DNA of 63,749 nt from an uncultured Christensenella sp. (GTDB lineage: Bacteria; Bacillota; Clostridia; Christensenellales; Borkfalkiaceae). The stretch spans positions 1 to 63,749 of the forward strand of contig CAJTXM010000012.1 in NCBI GenBank assembly GCA_910583545.1. The letters run 5' to 3'. The translations under genes and the position numbers were made by a program. The notes under the pieces were generated by a model, which was not told the DNA's origin, made no database searches, and was given only the letters and a program-made list of their open reading frames with translations. This document shows positions 43,396 through 51,374 of the stretch, piece after piece (within the stretch, counting starts at the first letter, position 1; each line of letters opens with the position of its first letter).

Positions 43396-43432
43396 ACGAA
43401 AAAAGCTCCCGACGGAACGAGAGCTTTTTTAA
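43396..43432 (-). terminator. Terminator of rplS
   Basis: AAAAAAGCTC..CG / CGGGAGCTTTTTT hairpin, minus strand, six bases after the rplS stop codon. Confidence 0.88.
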
Positions 43433-43435
43433 TCT

Positions 43436-43780
43436 TTATTTCGCTTCCGCAATCTTTGCGGCTTTACCTGTAAGACCTCTGAGGTAATAGAGTTTTGCTC
43501 TTCTTACCTTGCCCTTTCTTACAACGGTAATAGCGGTAATCTTGGGCGAGTGAACGGGGAAAGTTCTCTCCACGCCTACTCCGAACGAAAGACGCCTTAC
43601 AGTAAAGCTCTCTCTGATTCCGCCGTGTTTTTTAGCTATTACAACGCCTTCGAAGTTCTGAATTCTTTCTTTCGTTCCCTCGATGACTTTGAAACCTACT
43701 TTTACGGTATCGCCCACGTTGAACGCAGGAACTTCCGTTTTCATATTTTCTTTTTCAATAGCTTCAACTAAACCTTTCAT
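43436..43780 (-). CDS. rplS: 50S ribosomal protein L19
   Basis: 114 residues: MKGLVEAIEKENMK, FNVGDTVKVGFKVIEGTKERIQ and QNFEGVVIAKKHGGIRESFTVRRLS are the L19 signatures, with RAKLYYLRGLTGKAAKI at the end. GGAGG precedes the ATG at 43780. It is usually directly after trmD; here it is separated and forms its own unit with a terminator. Confidence 0.96.
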   Translation of the reverse strand: MKGLVEAIEKENMKTEVPAFNVGDTVKVGFKVIEGTKERIQNFEGVVIAKKHGGIRESFTVRRLSFGVGVERTFPVHSPKITAITVVRKGKVRRAKLYYLRGLTGKAAKIAEAK

Positions 43781-43993
43781 TATTTTACCTCCATTTAAAT
43801 CCGGCATTCGTGCGCTTGCGCAGAGGACTGCCCGAAAAACATTATTATATTATCAAATGCAAAACAATTTTGCAACTCTTTTTAAGGGGTGTGTCGCAAT
43901 TTTCACACAAATTATCGGAAAAACTGAAACCTTACGGTAAAACCGTTAATTACGCTGAAAAAATCCGCCTATCCTCTCCGCAACTACCGTCGT

Positions 43994-44356
43994 TCAAAAA
44001 AACGCGTTCTCGATATGATTTATCTCACCGCGGTAAATTTCTATAACATCGAATCGGACGGTAACGTCTATCTGTCTGCCTGCAAAATAATACTTTGCCG
44101 ACTGCCTGTATCTGAATTTCTTTCTTTCATCCACCGCTTCGCACGGTGCGCCGAAAGTATCCGAAAGGCGCGTCTTTACTTCCGTGAAAACTATTACGTC
44201 TTCCCTCTTTGCAACTATATCCACTTCTCCGAAAGGAGTTTTGAACCCTCTTTCCAAAATTTTATAGCCCTGCTTTTTCAGATATGCGCAGGCGTGCTTT
44301 TCGCCCTTTCTGCCTGTCTTTTTGTTGAGCCTGTCGCCCTCCGCCGTCACTGCCAT
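43994..44356 (-). CDS. YraN/UPF0102-family putative endonuclease
   Basis: 120 residues. GRKGEKHACAYLKKQGYKIL, then the PD-(D/E)XK-like set FGEVDIVAKREDVIVFTEVKTR (Glu, Asp and E-x-K), plus the C-terminal RFDVIEI. Function in the family is unproven, although the nuclease motif is intact. It overlaps rnhB by 10 bases. Confidence 0.88.
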   Translation of the reverse strand: MAVTAEGDRLNKKTGRKGEKHACAYLKKQGYKILERGFKTPFGEVDIVAKREDVIVFTEVKTRLSDTFGAPCEAVDERKKFRYRQSAKYYFAGRQIDVTVRFDVIEIYRGEINHIENAFF

Positions 44357-44946
44357 TTTTTAGTAAAGCTCCTGCGGTGAACGGGACACAGACCGTTTGT
44401 CTTAATAGCGTCTATATGCGCGGACGTGCCGTAGCCCTTATGTTTTTCAAAGCCGTACTGCGGATAAATTTCGGCGTATCCGTCCATAAGTTTATCCCTG
44501 TAAACTTTCGCGACTATCGACGCCGAACCTATAGTGTAACTCAGTGCGTCGCCCTTTACAATACTCGCCTGCTCCATATCGATATCGAGCTTCATATTGC
44601 CGTCCGTAATGACGAAATCCGGCTTAATTTTCAGCCCCTCGACTGCGTTTTTCATACACAGCTTAGTAGCTTCCAGAATATTGATTTCATCTATTTTTTC
44701 AGGTTCGACAAGGCATATATTCAAGGCAACAGCTTTTTTTGCTATGAGCGAAGCCAGCTCTTCACGCTTTTTTGCGGAAAGTTTTTTGCTGTCGTCGACG
44801 CCCTCTATTATATCGTCAAAAGGCATAATAACCGCCGCGCACACGACGGGACCCGCCAGAGGACCCCTGCCGACTTCGTCGACTCCGCAAATATATTTAT
44901 AACCCCTTGAAAGAAGCTCTCTTTCGTATTTAAGCTTGTCCGTCAA
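44347..44946 (-). CDS. rnhB: Ribonuclease HII
   Basis: A 199-residue RNase HII cutting at single ribonucleotides in DNA. YICGVDEVGRGPLAGPVVCAAV carries the first acidic pair. DDSKKLSAKKRE, the Asp in DFVITDGNM, GSASIVAKVYRD and the Asp/His region YPQYGFEKHKGYGTSAH follow. It overlaps rbgA by 4 bases. Confidence 0.95.
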   Translation of the reverse strand: MTDKLKYERELLSRGYKYICGVDEVGRGPLAGPVVCAAVIMPFDDIIEGVDDSKKLSAKKREELASLIAKKAVALNICLVEPEKIDEINILEATKLCMKNAVEGLKIKPDFVITDGNMKLDIDMEQASIVKGDALSYTIGSASIVAKVYRDKLMDGYAEIYPQYGFEKHKGYGTSAHIDAIKTNGLCPVHRRSFTKKWQ

Positions 44947-45785
44947 GAAAACACCTCTCTTACGGCGTCGATACCGTCAAGCGTAATTCTGCCGAGCCGT
45001 CCTTTTCTGAAATCGTCGATAACGGCGCGTATTCCGCGCTCGTAGTCGTATTCTCCGCCTCTCAAAATAAAGCCACGCTTAGCGCAGACTTTATCCAGCA
45101 TTTCCAACTTACTTCCGCCCTCTATGCCGTACCGCTCAAAAAGTCTTTTTGGATACTTTTCGCCGATTTCGCCCAAAAGCTCCAGAGCGATATCGTCCAA
45201 ATCGAGAATATCGTCGTTGATACTGCCGACGTATGCAAGATGCAATGCGTGCGACTGATTTTCACACGCAGGCGGCATAGTGCCGGGCGTATCTAAAAGT
45301 TCAAACCCGTCGAGGCGTATCCACTGCTTACCGCGCGTTACGCCGGCTTTGTTTCCCGTTACGGTGCGCCTGGAGCCTGCAAGTAGGTTAATTATTGTGC
45401 TCTTGCCCGTGTTCGGCACGCCGATTACAAGAAAACGAAATATCTTACTGTAACCCTTTGCAAGGTTCTTTTCCCTCTTTTCGGCAACCAACGCGTTGAT
45501 TGCCCCCGTTATATCCCTGCGCGAATTTGCGTTCGCGGCGTTTACCTTAATCGAAGAAGGAATAATTTTCAGCATAGCGTCGACCTTTTCGTCCGCAAGG
45601 TCGCACTTGTTCAGAATATACAAAACGGGCTTATTGCCCGCAAGTTTTTTAAGCACAGGATTAAACGACGCCGCAGGACAGCGGGCGTCCAATACGTAAA
45701 TTATGCCGTCGGCAAGCGGAACTTCCTTTTCCATCATCCGCAACGCCTTGGTCATGTGTCCGGGAAACCACTGTATTGTTTTCAT
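44943..45785 (-). CDS. rbgA: Ribosome biogenesis GTPase RbgA (YlqF)
   Basis: A 280-residue circularly permuted GTPase for late 50S assembly. G4 (LNKCDLAD) comes before G1 (GVPNTGKSTIIN), G3 is DTPGT. WFPGHMTKALR is the YlqF N-terminal signature. A C-terminal helical domain is present. Operon position between rnhB and the trmD side is the Bacillus one, except for one inserted gene. Confidence 0.95.
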   Translation of the reverse strand: MKTIQWFPGHMTKALRMMEKEVPLADGIIYVLDARCPAASFNPVLKKLAGNKPVLYILNKCDLADEKVDAMLKIIPSSIKVNAANANSRRDITGAINALVAEKREKNLAKGYSKIFRFLVIGVPNTGKSTIINLLAGSRRTVTGNKAGVTRGKQWIRLDGFELLDTPGTMPPACENQSHALHLAYVGSINDDILDLDDIALELLGEIGEKYPKRLFERYGIEGGSKLEMLDKVCAKRGFILRGGEYDYERGIRAVIDDFRKGRLGRITLDGIDAVREVFS

Positions 45786-46292
45786 TTATAAATAATTCTC
45801 CACACCGTACACGACTTGAGAATTGCCGTATTTTTGCAAAGTCATTTTTCGCGTAAGCTTTGACTTTAATTCTTTTTTATCGGAGTCATAATAATCATTT
45901 GAAAAAAAGCATATATACTTTCGTCCGCAATCGGCGCACAAAACCGTACCCGTAATCCGCCAGGAAAATCTGCTTACCGGATATGAGATAAATTTGACTT
46001 TTTTACAATTAATTTCAATTTCTTCCGCTTGCGTAATATCTGCTTTCCTTATTATGAAATAAAGACGCAGCATATAAATTAAGCCGATAAAAAATCCAAC
46101 GCAAATCAGGGTTAAAAAAGGCACAACCGCACACAAACACGCAAGCTTCTGTTTTTCATCTTCCATCGCAAATAACGCAACTGAAACGATAATAGCAATC
46201 AGTACTGCAAAAAACACAAGACAACCGAATAAATCAAAAATCTTTTTCTTCGTTTCTTTTTTGCGATAGTCAAAATTGCGTTCTTCGGGCAT
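45786..46292 (-). CDS. Two-helix membrane protein, unknown function
   Basis: 168 residues. Two hydrophobic helices (about 20-43 and 50-78), then a ~90-residue domain with CADCGRKYICFF. It is inserted between trmD and rbgA, touching both, where rplS lies in most Firmicutes. No family recognised. Base composition is somewhat more AT-rich than its neighbours, which suggests a later arrival. Confidence 0.65.
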   Translation of the reverse strand: MPEERNFDYRKKETKKKIFDLFGCLVFFAVLIAIIVSVALFAMEDEKQKLACLCAVVPFLTLICVGFFIGLIYMLRLYFIIRKADITQAEEIEINCKKVKFISYPVSRFSWRITGTVLCADCGRKYICFFSNDYYDSDKKELKSKLTRKMTLQKYGNSQVVYGVENYL

Positions 46293-46293
46293 A

Positions 46294-46965
46294 TCAATCC
46301 CCCTTTAAAAGGTCGGGACGCTTTTCTTTCGTCAAAGCCCTGCTTCTCTCTCTGCGCCACTTGTCTATATCCGCGTGATTTCCCGACAGCAGAACTTCGG
46401 GAACGGCAACGCCTTCAAAAACTGCGGGGCGGGTGTACTGCGGATATTCAAGTCCGTTTTCGCCGAACGTTTCGTCTACAAGCGACTTGGAAGAAATGAC
46501 GCCGTCTACGTAGCGCGCAAGGCAGTCGCAGACGACCATAGCGGGCAGTTCGCCGCCCGTTAAGACGTAGTCGCCGATAGAAATCTCTTCGTCGATATAA
46601 AGGTCTATTATGCGCTGGTCGACGCCTTCGTAGTGACCGCATAAAAGCAGAATATGTTCATATTCCAAAAGTCCGAAAACGTCGTCTTGCTTAAACGTTC
46701 TGCCCTTGGGCGAAAGATAAATTCTGTGAGCTTTATGTTCAGGGTCGACCGACCTGATTGCCGACGCGATAGGCTGGGGCATCATAACCATTCCCGCGCC
46801 TCCGCCGAAGGGATAATCGTCGCACTTGAAGTGCTTGTTATCGGAAAAGTCGCGGATATTTACGACGCTTATTTCTATTTTTCCGCCGTTTTGCGCCCTG
46901 CCTAAAATACTCCTGAAAAGCGGTGTGAACATTTCGGGAAAGAGCGTAAGAATAGTTATCTTCAA
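46294..46965 (-). CDS. trmD: tRNA m1G37 methyltransferase TrmD
   Basis: A 223-residue SPOUT methyltransferase. ITILTLFPEMF, DDYPFGGGAGMVM, LCGHYEGVDQRI and SIGDYVLTGGELPAM form the trefoil knot and active site. YTRPAVFEGVAVPEVLLSGNH is the C-terminal motif. It overlaps rimM by 4 bases. Confidence 0.96.
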   Translation of the reverse strand: MKITILTLFPEMFTPLFRSILGRAQNGGKIEISVVNIRDFSDNKHFKCDDYPFGGGAGMVMMPQPIASAIRSVDPEHKAHRIYLSPKGRTFKQDDVFGLLEYEHILLLCGHYEGVDQRIIDLYIDEEISIGDYVLTGGELPAMVVCDCLARYVDGVISSKSLVDETFGENGLEYPQYTRPAVFEGVAVPEVLLSGNHADIDKWRRERSRALTKEKRPDLLKGD

Positions 46966-47462
46966 ACCGATACTTCCTTAAATCTTTTACCGTTGACCGT
47001 AATTTTTTTCGCCTCCGCGTCAACGCTTAAAATGACCCCGTCGGCGGCCGCAAACATAACGCTTTTGCCGTCTTTGTCCAGAGTAAAGACGTCCGTTCTC
47101 GCAGGAGTGACGTCAACTACCCGTCCGTATACGTCGCCCCTTTCGTTGACAACGTCACAGCCGATAAGGTCGGCAATATAGTACCTTCCTTCCGGAAGGG
47201 GGGGCATATCTTCGCGGTAAACTTCGATTTCCCTGCCCCTTAAAAGCTCGGCAGAATCCCTGTCTGCAACGCCCTTTAAAACGATATACGCAAATTCGCC
47301 GGAACAGCGTAACGATAAGACGGAGTATTCCGCTCCGTCTATAAGTACGCTGTTAAAAGCCTCTAAGGTGTCGGCGGAATCGGTCATTGCCTTGACCTTC
47401 AATTCTCCGCGGATACCCTGCGGTTTCAAAATTACCGCTACCGTTATTTTATCTTTTTTCAT
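46962..47462 (-). CDS. rimM: Ribosome maturation factor RimM
   Basis: 166 residues: an N-terminal beta-barrel (AVILKPQGIRGELKVKAMTD) and the PRC-barrel with YYIADLIGCDV. It assists 30S head assembly. Coupled to trmD by overlap. Confidence 0.93.
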   Translation of the reverse strand: MKKDKITVAVILKPQGIRGELKVKAMTDSADTLEAFNSVLIDGAEYSVLSLRCSGEFAYIVLKGVADRDSAELLRGREIEVYREDMPPLPEGRYYIADLIGCDVVNERGDVYGRVVDVTPARTDVFTLDKDGKSVMFAAADGVILSVDAEAKKITVNGKRFKEVSV

Positions 47463-47491
47463 ATAAGAATTTTACGGAAAAGAGCGGTTCG

Positions 47492-47734
47492 TTAAACTTC
47501 GCCCTTCTCCTTGATTTCTATCATATAGCGCTTGCTGTCTCTCGGCGTAGCCGATTTGACAAGCGTTCTCATAGCTTTGGCAATTTTTCCCTGTTTGCCT
47601 ATGACCTTGCCCATATCCGAGGCCGCAAGAAGTACGGTAACTTCAATCGCGTCGTCTTTTTCTTCAACCTTATACTCAACCTCGTCTTTCTTTTCGGCAA
47701 AGGTTGCGACGATATACTTTATTAAATCTAACAT
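47492..47734 (-). CDS. khpA: KH-domain RNA-binding protein KhpA
   Basis: 80 residues. A single type II KH domain with the loop GKVIGKQGKIAKAMRTLV. Known partner of KhpB in RNA regulation of cell division genes. Its place between rpsP and rimM is standard. Confidence 0.93.
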   Translation of the reverse strand: MLDLIKYIVATFAEKKDEVEYKVEEKDDAIEVTVLLAASDMGKVIGKQGKIAKAMRTLVKSATPRDSKRYMIEIKEKGEV

Positions 47735-47810
47735 ATTATTCTACCTTATTTTTATAAACCTTGAAGATGCGAGCATAATTAACACTCACACCAAAACCTA
47801 AAACACCGAA

Positions 47811-47915
47811 GATACAAGCAAGACAAGGCGCACGCGGAAAACCCGAAGGAGTTTACTAAGAAGTAAATAACTGAGGGTTCCCACAGTGCAACGCCGTATT
47901 GCGAAGTATATGCGG
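47811..47915 (+). repeat. Structured intergenic repeat A, copy 3
   Basis: Central hairpin GTTTAC (47851-47856) with GTAAAT (47863-47868), flanked by GAAGGA and AACTGAG and by a second stem AACCC/GGGTT. The element fills the rpsP-khpA gap and ends 5 bases from the rpsP stop codon, in the opposite orientation to the genes. Confidence 0.65.
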
Positions 47916-47919
47916 CTTT

Positions 47920-48219
47920 TTAATCTTTCTTTTTCTTTTTGTCGTTGGTCTTAGCCGCCGACAGCTTCTTCGGCTGTTCCATTGCTCCGACCTTTACGAG
48001 ATAGCTTTTGACCGTTTCGGTGGGCTGAACGCCCTTTGCAAGCCACGCCTTTGCCTTTTCAACGTCGATGTTGATTTCTGCGGGGGTCTTTAAGGGGTCA
48101 ACATAACCTATCTTATCGATATACTCGCCAGACTGCGCTTTCCTCGAATCGATTACCACTACTCTGTAGAAAGGGGACTTCTTGTCGCCCATTCTCGTAA
48201 GTCTCATTTTAACTGCCAT
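47920..48219 (-). CDS. rpsP: 30S ribosomal protein S16
   Basis: 99 residues, starting with VKMRLTRMGDKKSPFYRVVV, then SPxxGxYIDKIGYVDPL in the form SGEYIDKIGYVDPL, and a Lys-rich tail. Unambiguous. Confidence 0.96.
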   Translation of the reverse strand: MAVKMRLTRMGDKKSPFYRVVVIDSRKAQSGEYIDKIGYVDPLKTPAEINIDVEKAKAWLAKGVQPTETVKSYLVKVGAMEQPKKLSAAKTNDKKKKKD

Positions 48220-48245
48220 TTTTCTTTTCTCCTATATATAAAAAT

Positions 48246-48998
48246 TTATTTTTTTATTGCTCTTGTTGCTATAAACGTCGGAATATGCTTTTCACTCAAA
48301 AGCCCTTCCGCATTATAATCTTCGTAAATATCGGTAAGCACGAAGCCTGCTTTTAACTGACCGCCTATCTGCTCTTCAATTGTGTGCGAGAACTGAACTC
48401 CGTCGTCCCATTCGACAAGTCGGCGCATAAGGTCGGGGTCCTTCAACGGATTGAACGGCAAAGAATTTTTTACGGTGGATTCATCGCCGTCATCGAAGAC
48501 GTAATTGAAACCGTTGTCAAGCCCCGCGAGAAAAATTCCGCCCTTTTTCAATACTCTGTAACACTCTCTGAAAACGGGTTCGACCTCTTCGATATAACAG
48601 TTTGAAACGGGATGAAAAATTATATCGAACTGTCCGTCGTCAAACGGCAGAGGCTTTGTCATATCCGCGCGGACGAACTCCGCCGTATACCCCTCGCGTT
48701 TTGCGACGGCTATCTCGCTGTCTATCTGCGCCTTGGAATAATCGAGCACGGTGCACTTCGCGCCGAGCGCCGAAAAAATGGGTATCTGCTGTCCTCCGCC
48801 AGAGGCAAGCCCCAAAAGTTTTTTGCCCTTTATATCCCCGAACCATTCGTGAGGAACGGGTTTGGTAGGCGTCAGCAAAACCTGCCACTTTCCTTCTTTG
48901 GCTGACAGATATTCCTCGTGCGATACGGGGATTCCCCATTCCCAGCCTTCGGCAACCCAACGGTCTATCGTCTCGGCGTTCTTGTCCTGATAACTCAT
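48246..48998 (-). CDS. Class I SAM-dependent methyltransferase
   Basis: 250 residues. KKLLGLASGGGQQIPIFSALG is motif I of the SAM-binding fold. TVLDYSKAQID, VRADMTKPLPFDDGQFDIIF and the later KKGGIFLAG follow the Methyltransf_11 pattern. Substrate unknown. It lies between ffh and rpsP, which normally adjoin. The start at 48998 (MSYQDKNAE) matches family members; AGGTAT is a weak SD. Confidence 0.85.
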   Translation of the reverse strand: MSYQDKNAETIDRWVAEGWEWGIPVSHEEYLSAKEGKWQVLLTPTKPVPHEWFGDIKGKKLLGLASGGGQQIPIFSALGAKCTVLDYSKAQIDSEIAVAKREGYTAEFVRADMTKPLPFDDGQFDIIFHPVSNCYIEEVEPVFRECYRVLKKGGIFLAGLDNGFNYVFDDGDESTVKNSLPFNPLKDPDLMRRLVEWDDGVQFSHTIEEQIGGQLKAGFVLTDIYEDYNAEGLLSEKHIPTFIATRAIKK

Positions 48999-49020
48999 AT
49001 AAATACCTATATAACGGCAG

Positions 49021-49115
49021 AGAAGCAAGCAAGACAAGGACAGCGAGCATTTTCGACGGGGAGTTTACTTTGCGTAAATGACCCGAGAAAAGCGAAGCTT
49101 GACACTGTATTGCGC
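49021..49115 (+). repeat. Structured intergenic repeat A, copy 4
   Basis: Central hairpin GTTTAC (49063-49068) with GTAAAT (49074-49079). Second stem TTTTC/GAAAA. It lies between ffh and the methyltransferase gene, ending 22 bases from the ffh stop codon, and is opposite in orientation to the genes. Confidence 0.6.
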
Positions 49116-49136
49116 CACTTAAACGTCGTTTGCTGT

Positions 49137-50447
49137 TTAGAAAGGTAAACGACGCTTGCCGCTTTTAAGCTGTTTCATCACCTGTTTGGTCTGTTCGAAC
49201 TGTTTTAAAAGCTGGTTTATCTCCTGAACGGAGGTACCGCTTCCTGCCGCAATTCTCTTCTTCCTCGAAGAGTTGATTATCGCAGGTTCTACCCTCTCTC
49301 TTTTGGTCATAGAGAGAATAATTGCTTTCGTGCGCTCTATTTTATCCTCGTCGATATCGTCGGCTTTCAATTTTCCGCCCATACCGGGCATCATTGCAAG
49401 AATCGCCTGCGCGCCGCCCATCTTCTTCATACTCTCGAACTGAACGAGATAATCTTCAAGGGTAAAGGTGTTTTCAAGCATTTTTTTCTGCATTGCCTTT
49501 GCCTGCTCTTCCGAAACGACTTCCTGCGCCTTTTCGATAAGAGTTAAAACGTCGCCCATTCCGAGGATACGCGATGCCATTCTGTCGGGGAAAAAGGGCT
49601 CTAAATCGGTAAGCTTTTCGCCGACGCCGACGAATTTTATCGGCTTGCCCGTCACCGCCTTTATAGAAAGACAGGCGCCGCCCCTCGTATCGCCGTCGAG
49701 CTTGGTGAGTATTACGCCCGTCACTTCCAGCCTTTCGTTGAAAGTTTTGGCAACGTTCACCGCGACCTGTCCCATCATACTGTCTACCGTTAAAAGAATT
49801 TCTGAAACGTCGACGCCTTTTTTGATATTTTCAAGCTCCTGCATCAGCGCTTCGTCAATCTCCAACCGTCCCGCAGTGTCGATGATTACCGTATCGAAGC
49901 CCATCGACTTTGCATATTCGACCGCCTGCCGTGCCGTCCTGACGGGATCCTGCGTGCCCTTTTCAAAAACTTCCACGCCTGCGTTTTTACCGACTACTTT
50001 GAGCTGATTGATGGCCGCAGGGCGGTAAATGTCGCACGCCGCAAGAAGCGGCTTTTTACCGCTCTTTTTCAGATTGACGGCAAGCTTTCCGCACATAGTC
50101 GTCTTACCTGCGCCCTGCAAACCGCACATCATTATTACCGTAGGCGGTTTGGGCGAAACGTTGAGCTTCTGATTCGACGACCCCATCAGCGCGATAAGTT
50201 CGTCGTTTACTATTTTAATGACCTGCTGGGCAGGGTTCAGACTCTTTAATATTTCCTGTCCGACGGCTTTTTCCGAAACGTCGGCACAAAACTGTTTTGC
50301 AACCTTGACGTTGACGTCGGCCTCCAAAAGCGCAACGCGCACCTCGCGCATCGCCGTCTTGATTTCAAGCTCGGTGAGCCTGCCTCTCTTCGTCAGCTTG
50401 GAGAATATATGATTAAGCCTGTCGGAAAGTGATGAAAACGCTCCCAT
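49137..50447 (-). CDS. ffh: Signal recognition particle protein Ffh
   Basis: A 436-residue SRP54 GTPase. N domain, then G1 GLQGAGKTT, DTAGRL, TKLDGDTRGGACLS, and the Met-rich M domain with KMGGAQAILAMMPGMGG and SSRKKRIAAGSG for 4.5S RNA binding. Preceded by ylxM as is usual. A spacer of 190 bases with a B repeat separates the two. Confidence 0.96.
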   Translation of the reverse strand: MGAFSSLSDRLNHIFSKLTKRGRLTELEIKTAMREVRVALLEADVNVKVAKQFCADVSEKAVGQEILKSLNPAQQVIKIVNDELIALMGSSNQKLNVSPKPPTVIMMCGLQGAGKTTMCGKLAVNLKKSGKKPLLAACDIYRPAAINQLKVVGKNAGVEVFEKGTQDPVRTARQAVEYAKSMGFDTVIIDTAGRLEIDEALMQELENIKKGVDVSEILLTVDSMMGQVAVNVAKTFNERLEVTGVILTKLDGDTRGGACLSIKAVTGKPIKFVGVGEKLTDLEPFFPDRMASRILGMGDVLTLIEKAQEVVSEEQAKAMQKKMLENTFTLEDYLVQFESMKKMGGAQAILAMMPGMGGKLKADDIDEDKIERTKAIILSMTKRERVEPAIINSSRKKRIAAGSGTSVQEINQLLKQFEQTKQVMKQLKSGKRRLPF

Positions 50448-50561
50448 TAATTACCTCCTCACGAAATTGTTGCGCTATTCTGCGCGCAATAATTTTCGTG
50501 ATTTTAAGGGCTACTCGCCCTCTGCCCACAATTTTAAGGGCAAACTTATTATATAATTGCG

Positions 50562-50638
50562 GCCATTCACCTCGGTAAGCCGCAAATTTGCGCAAATTGA
50601 GTTGCGCTGCGCAAAAGCGCGGTTTTGCTTGCGCCGTT
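50562..50638 (-). repeat. Structured intergenic repeat B, copy 6
   Basis: Minus strand: CGGCGCAAGCAAAACC..TTTTGCGCAGCGCAAC with outer arms GCGC/GCGC and inner stem GCAAAA/TTTTGC. The tail GAGGTGAAT..GCAATTA resembles copy 2. It starts directly at the ylxM stop codon. Confidence 0.55.
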
Positions 50639-50906
50639 AATTATTTAAAAGCTTTTTCAGATTTTCTACCTCTTCGGTTAATTTCCGCATCCGCTTTAAA
50701 AAATGCAGTTTCTCCTCGTATTCTTCAAGCTGAATTTTACATCCTTTCAGACATTCGGAAACCGCCTGACGGCTGACGCCCTTTACTTTTGCAATTTCGG
50801 AAACGGTCAGATCGAGATTGAAATACATATCGGTTATTTCCTGCTGAGTCTCGGTAAGCAGTCCGGAATAGACGTCCCAGAGCCCGATAAAAGAAAACTT
50901 ATCCAT
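50637..50906 (-). CDS. ylxM: YlxM, SRP-associated DNA-binding protein
   Basis: 89 residues with a sigma-factor-region-4-like helix-turn-helix: YFNLDLTVSEIAKVKGVSRQAVSECL, and GLLTETQQEITDMYF before it, the UPF0122 signature. It adjoins ffh in most Firmicutes. The ATG is 11 bases after a predicted -10 box and has no SD, so the mRNA seems to be leaderless. Confidence 0.92.
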   Translation of the reverse strand: MDKFSFIGLWDVYSGLLTETQQEITDMYFNLDLTVSEIAKVKGVSRQAVSECLKGCKIQLEEYEEKLHFLKRMRKLTEEVENLKKLLNN

Positions 50907-50917
50907 CTGTAAAAAAT

Positions 50918-50946
50918 ATTTTACTCCGTTAAAACAATTTTGTCAA
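50918..50946 (-). promoter_or_regulatory. Promoter of the ylxM-ffh-ribosomal operon
   Basis: Minus strand: TTGACA (50946-50941), 17 bases, TAAAAT (50923-50918). Only 11 bases lie between the -10 box and the ylxM ATG. Confidence 0.8.
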
Positions 50947-51048
50947 GTATTTTTACTTGACTTATTTTAATGTTTTTGTGTTTGTAATAACATTAATATT
51001 TAATTATTAACATAATTTCGGGGTAAAGCGGCGGAAAAACGTTTTGAA

Positions 51049-51077
51049 TTGACTTAACCGCAAGCGTATGATAGAAT
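51049..51077 (+). promoter_or_regulatory. Promoter of the 76-residue protein gene
   Basis: TTGACT (51049-51054), 17 bases, TAGAAT (51072-51077). The ATG at 51068 falls inside this promoter, which excludes the longer frame. Confidence 0.75.
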
Positions 51078-51109
51078 TTAGAAGCACTTTTAAGGGGGAG
51101 CGTGAATTT

Positions 51110-51340
51110 ATGCGTAAAGAAATCGAAGGCGTCGCGTACGACACCTCAAATTCTACGGTAGACAAAAAATTCACCTACGGTGTTCCCGGCGATCCTTGCG
51201 GCTATGAAGAGACTTTGTATATAACGAACGACGGAAGATATTTTGTTTACACCTACGGCGGAATTTCATCTAAATATCCGAAAGAAGATATCGTTCCGAT
51301 CGACAGGTCCGACGTAAAGCACTGGATATTATCTCATTAA
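51110..51340 (+). CDS. Small conserved-looking protein of unknown function
   Basis: 76 residues beginning MRKEIEGVAYDTSNS, with GVPGDPCGYEETLYITNDGRYFVYTYGG and KYPKEDIVPID. It is cytoplasmic, mixed-charge and rich in aromatic residues. GGGGGAG lies about 7 bases before the ATG. It is monocistronic with its own promoter and a strong terminator. No characterised family comes to mind. Confidence 0.75.
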   Translation: MRKEIEGVAYDTSNSTVDKKFTYGVPGDPCGYEETLYITNDGRYFVYTYGGISSKYPKEDIVPIDRSDVKHWILSH

Positions 51341-51342
51341 TT

Positions 51343-51374
51343 AAAAATCACGGCTTGTAAGCCGTGATTTTTTT
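51343..51374. terminator. Bidirectional terminator
   Basis: AAAAATCACGGCTT-GT-AAGCCGTGATTTTT between the small gene and the convergent antiporter gene. Confidence 0.92.

Noticed and set aside
51068..51109. Upstream ATG of the small gene at 51110
   Set aside because: It sits between the -35 and -10 boxes of a strong promoter and would not be transcribed from it.
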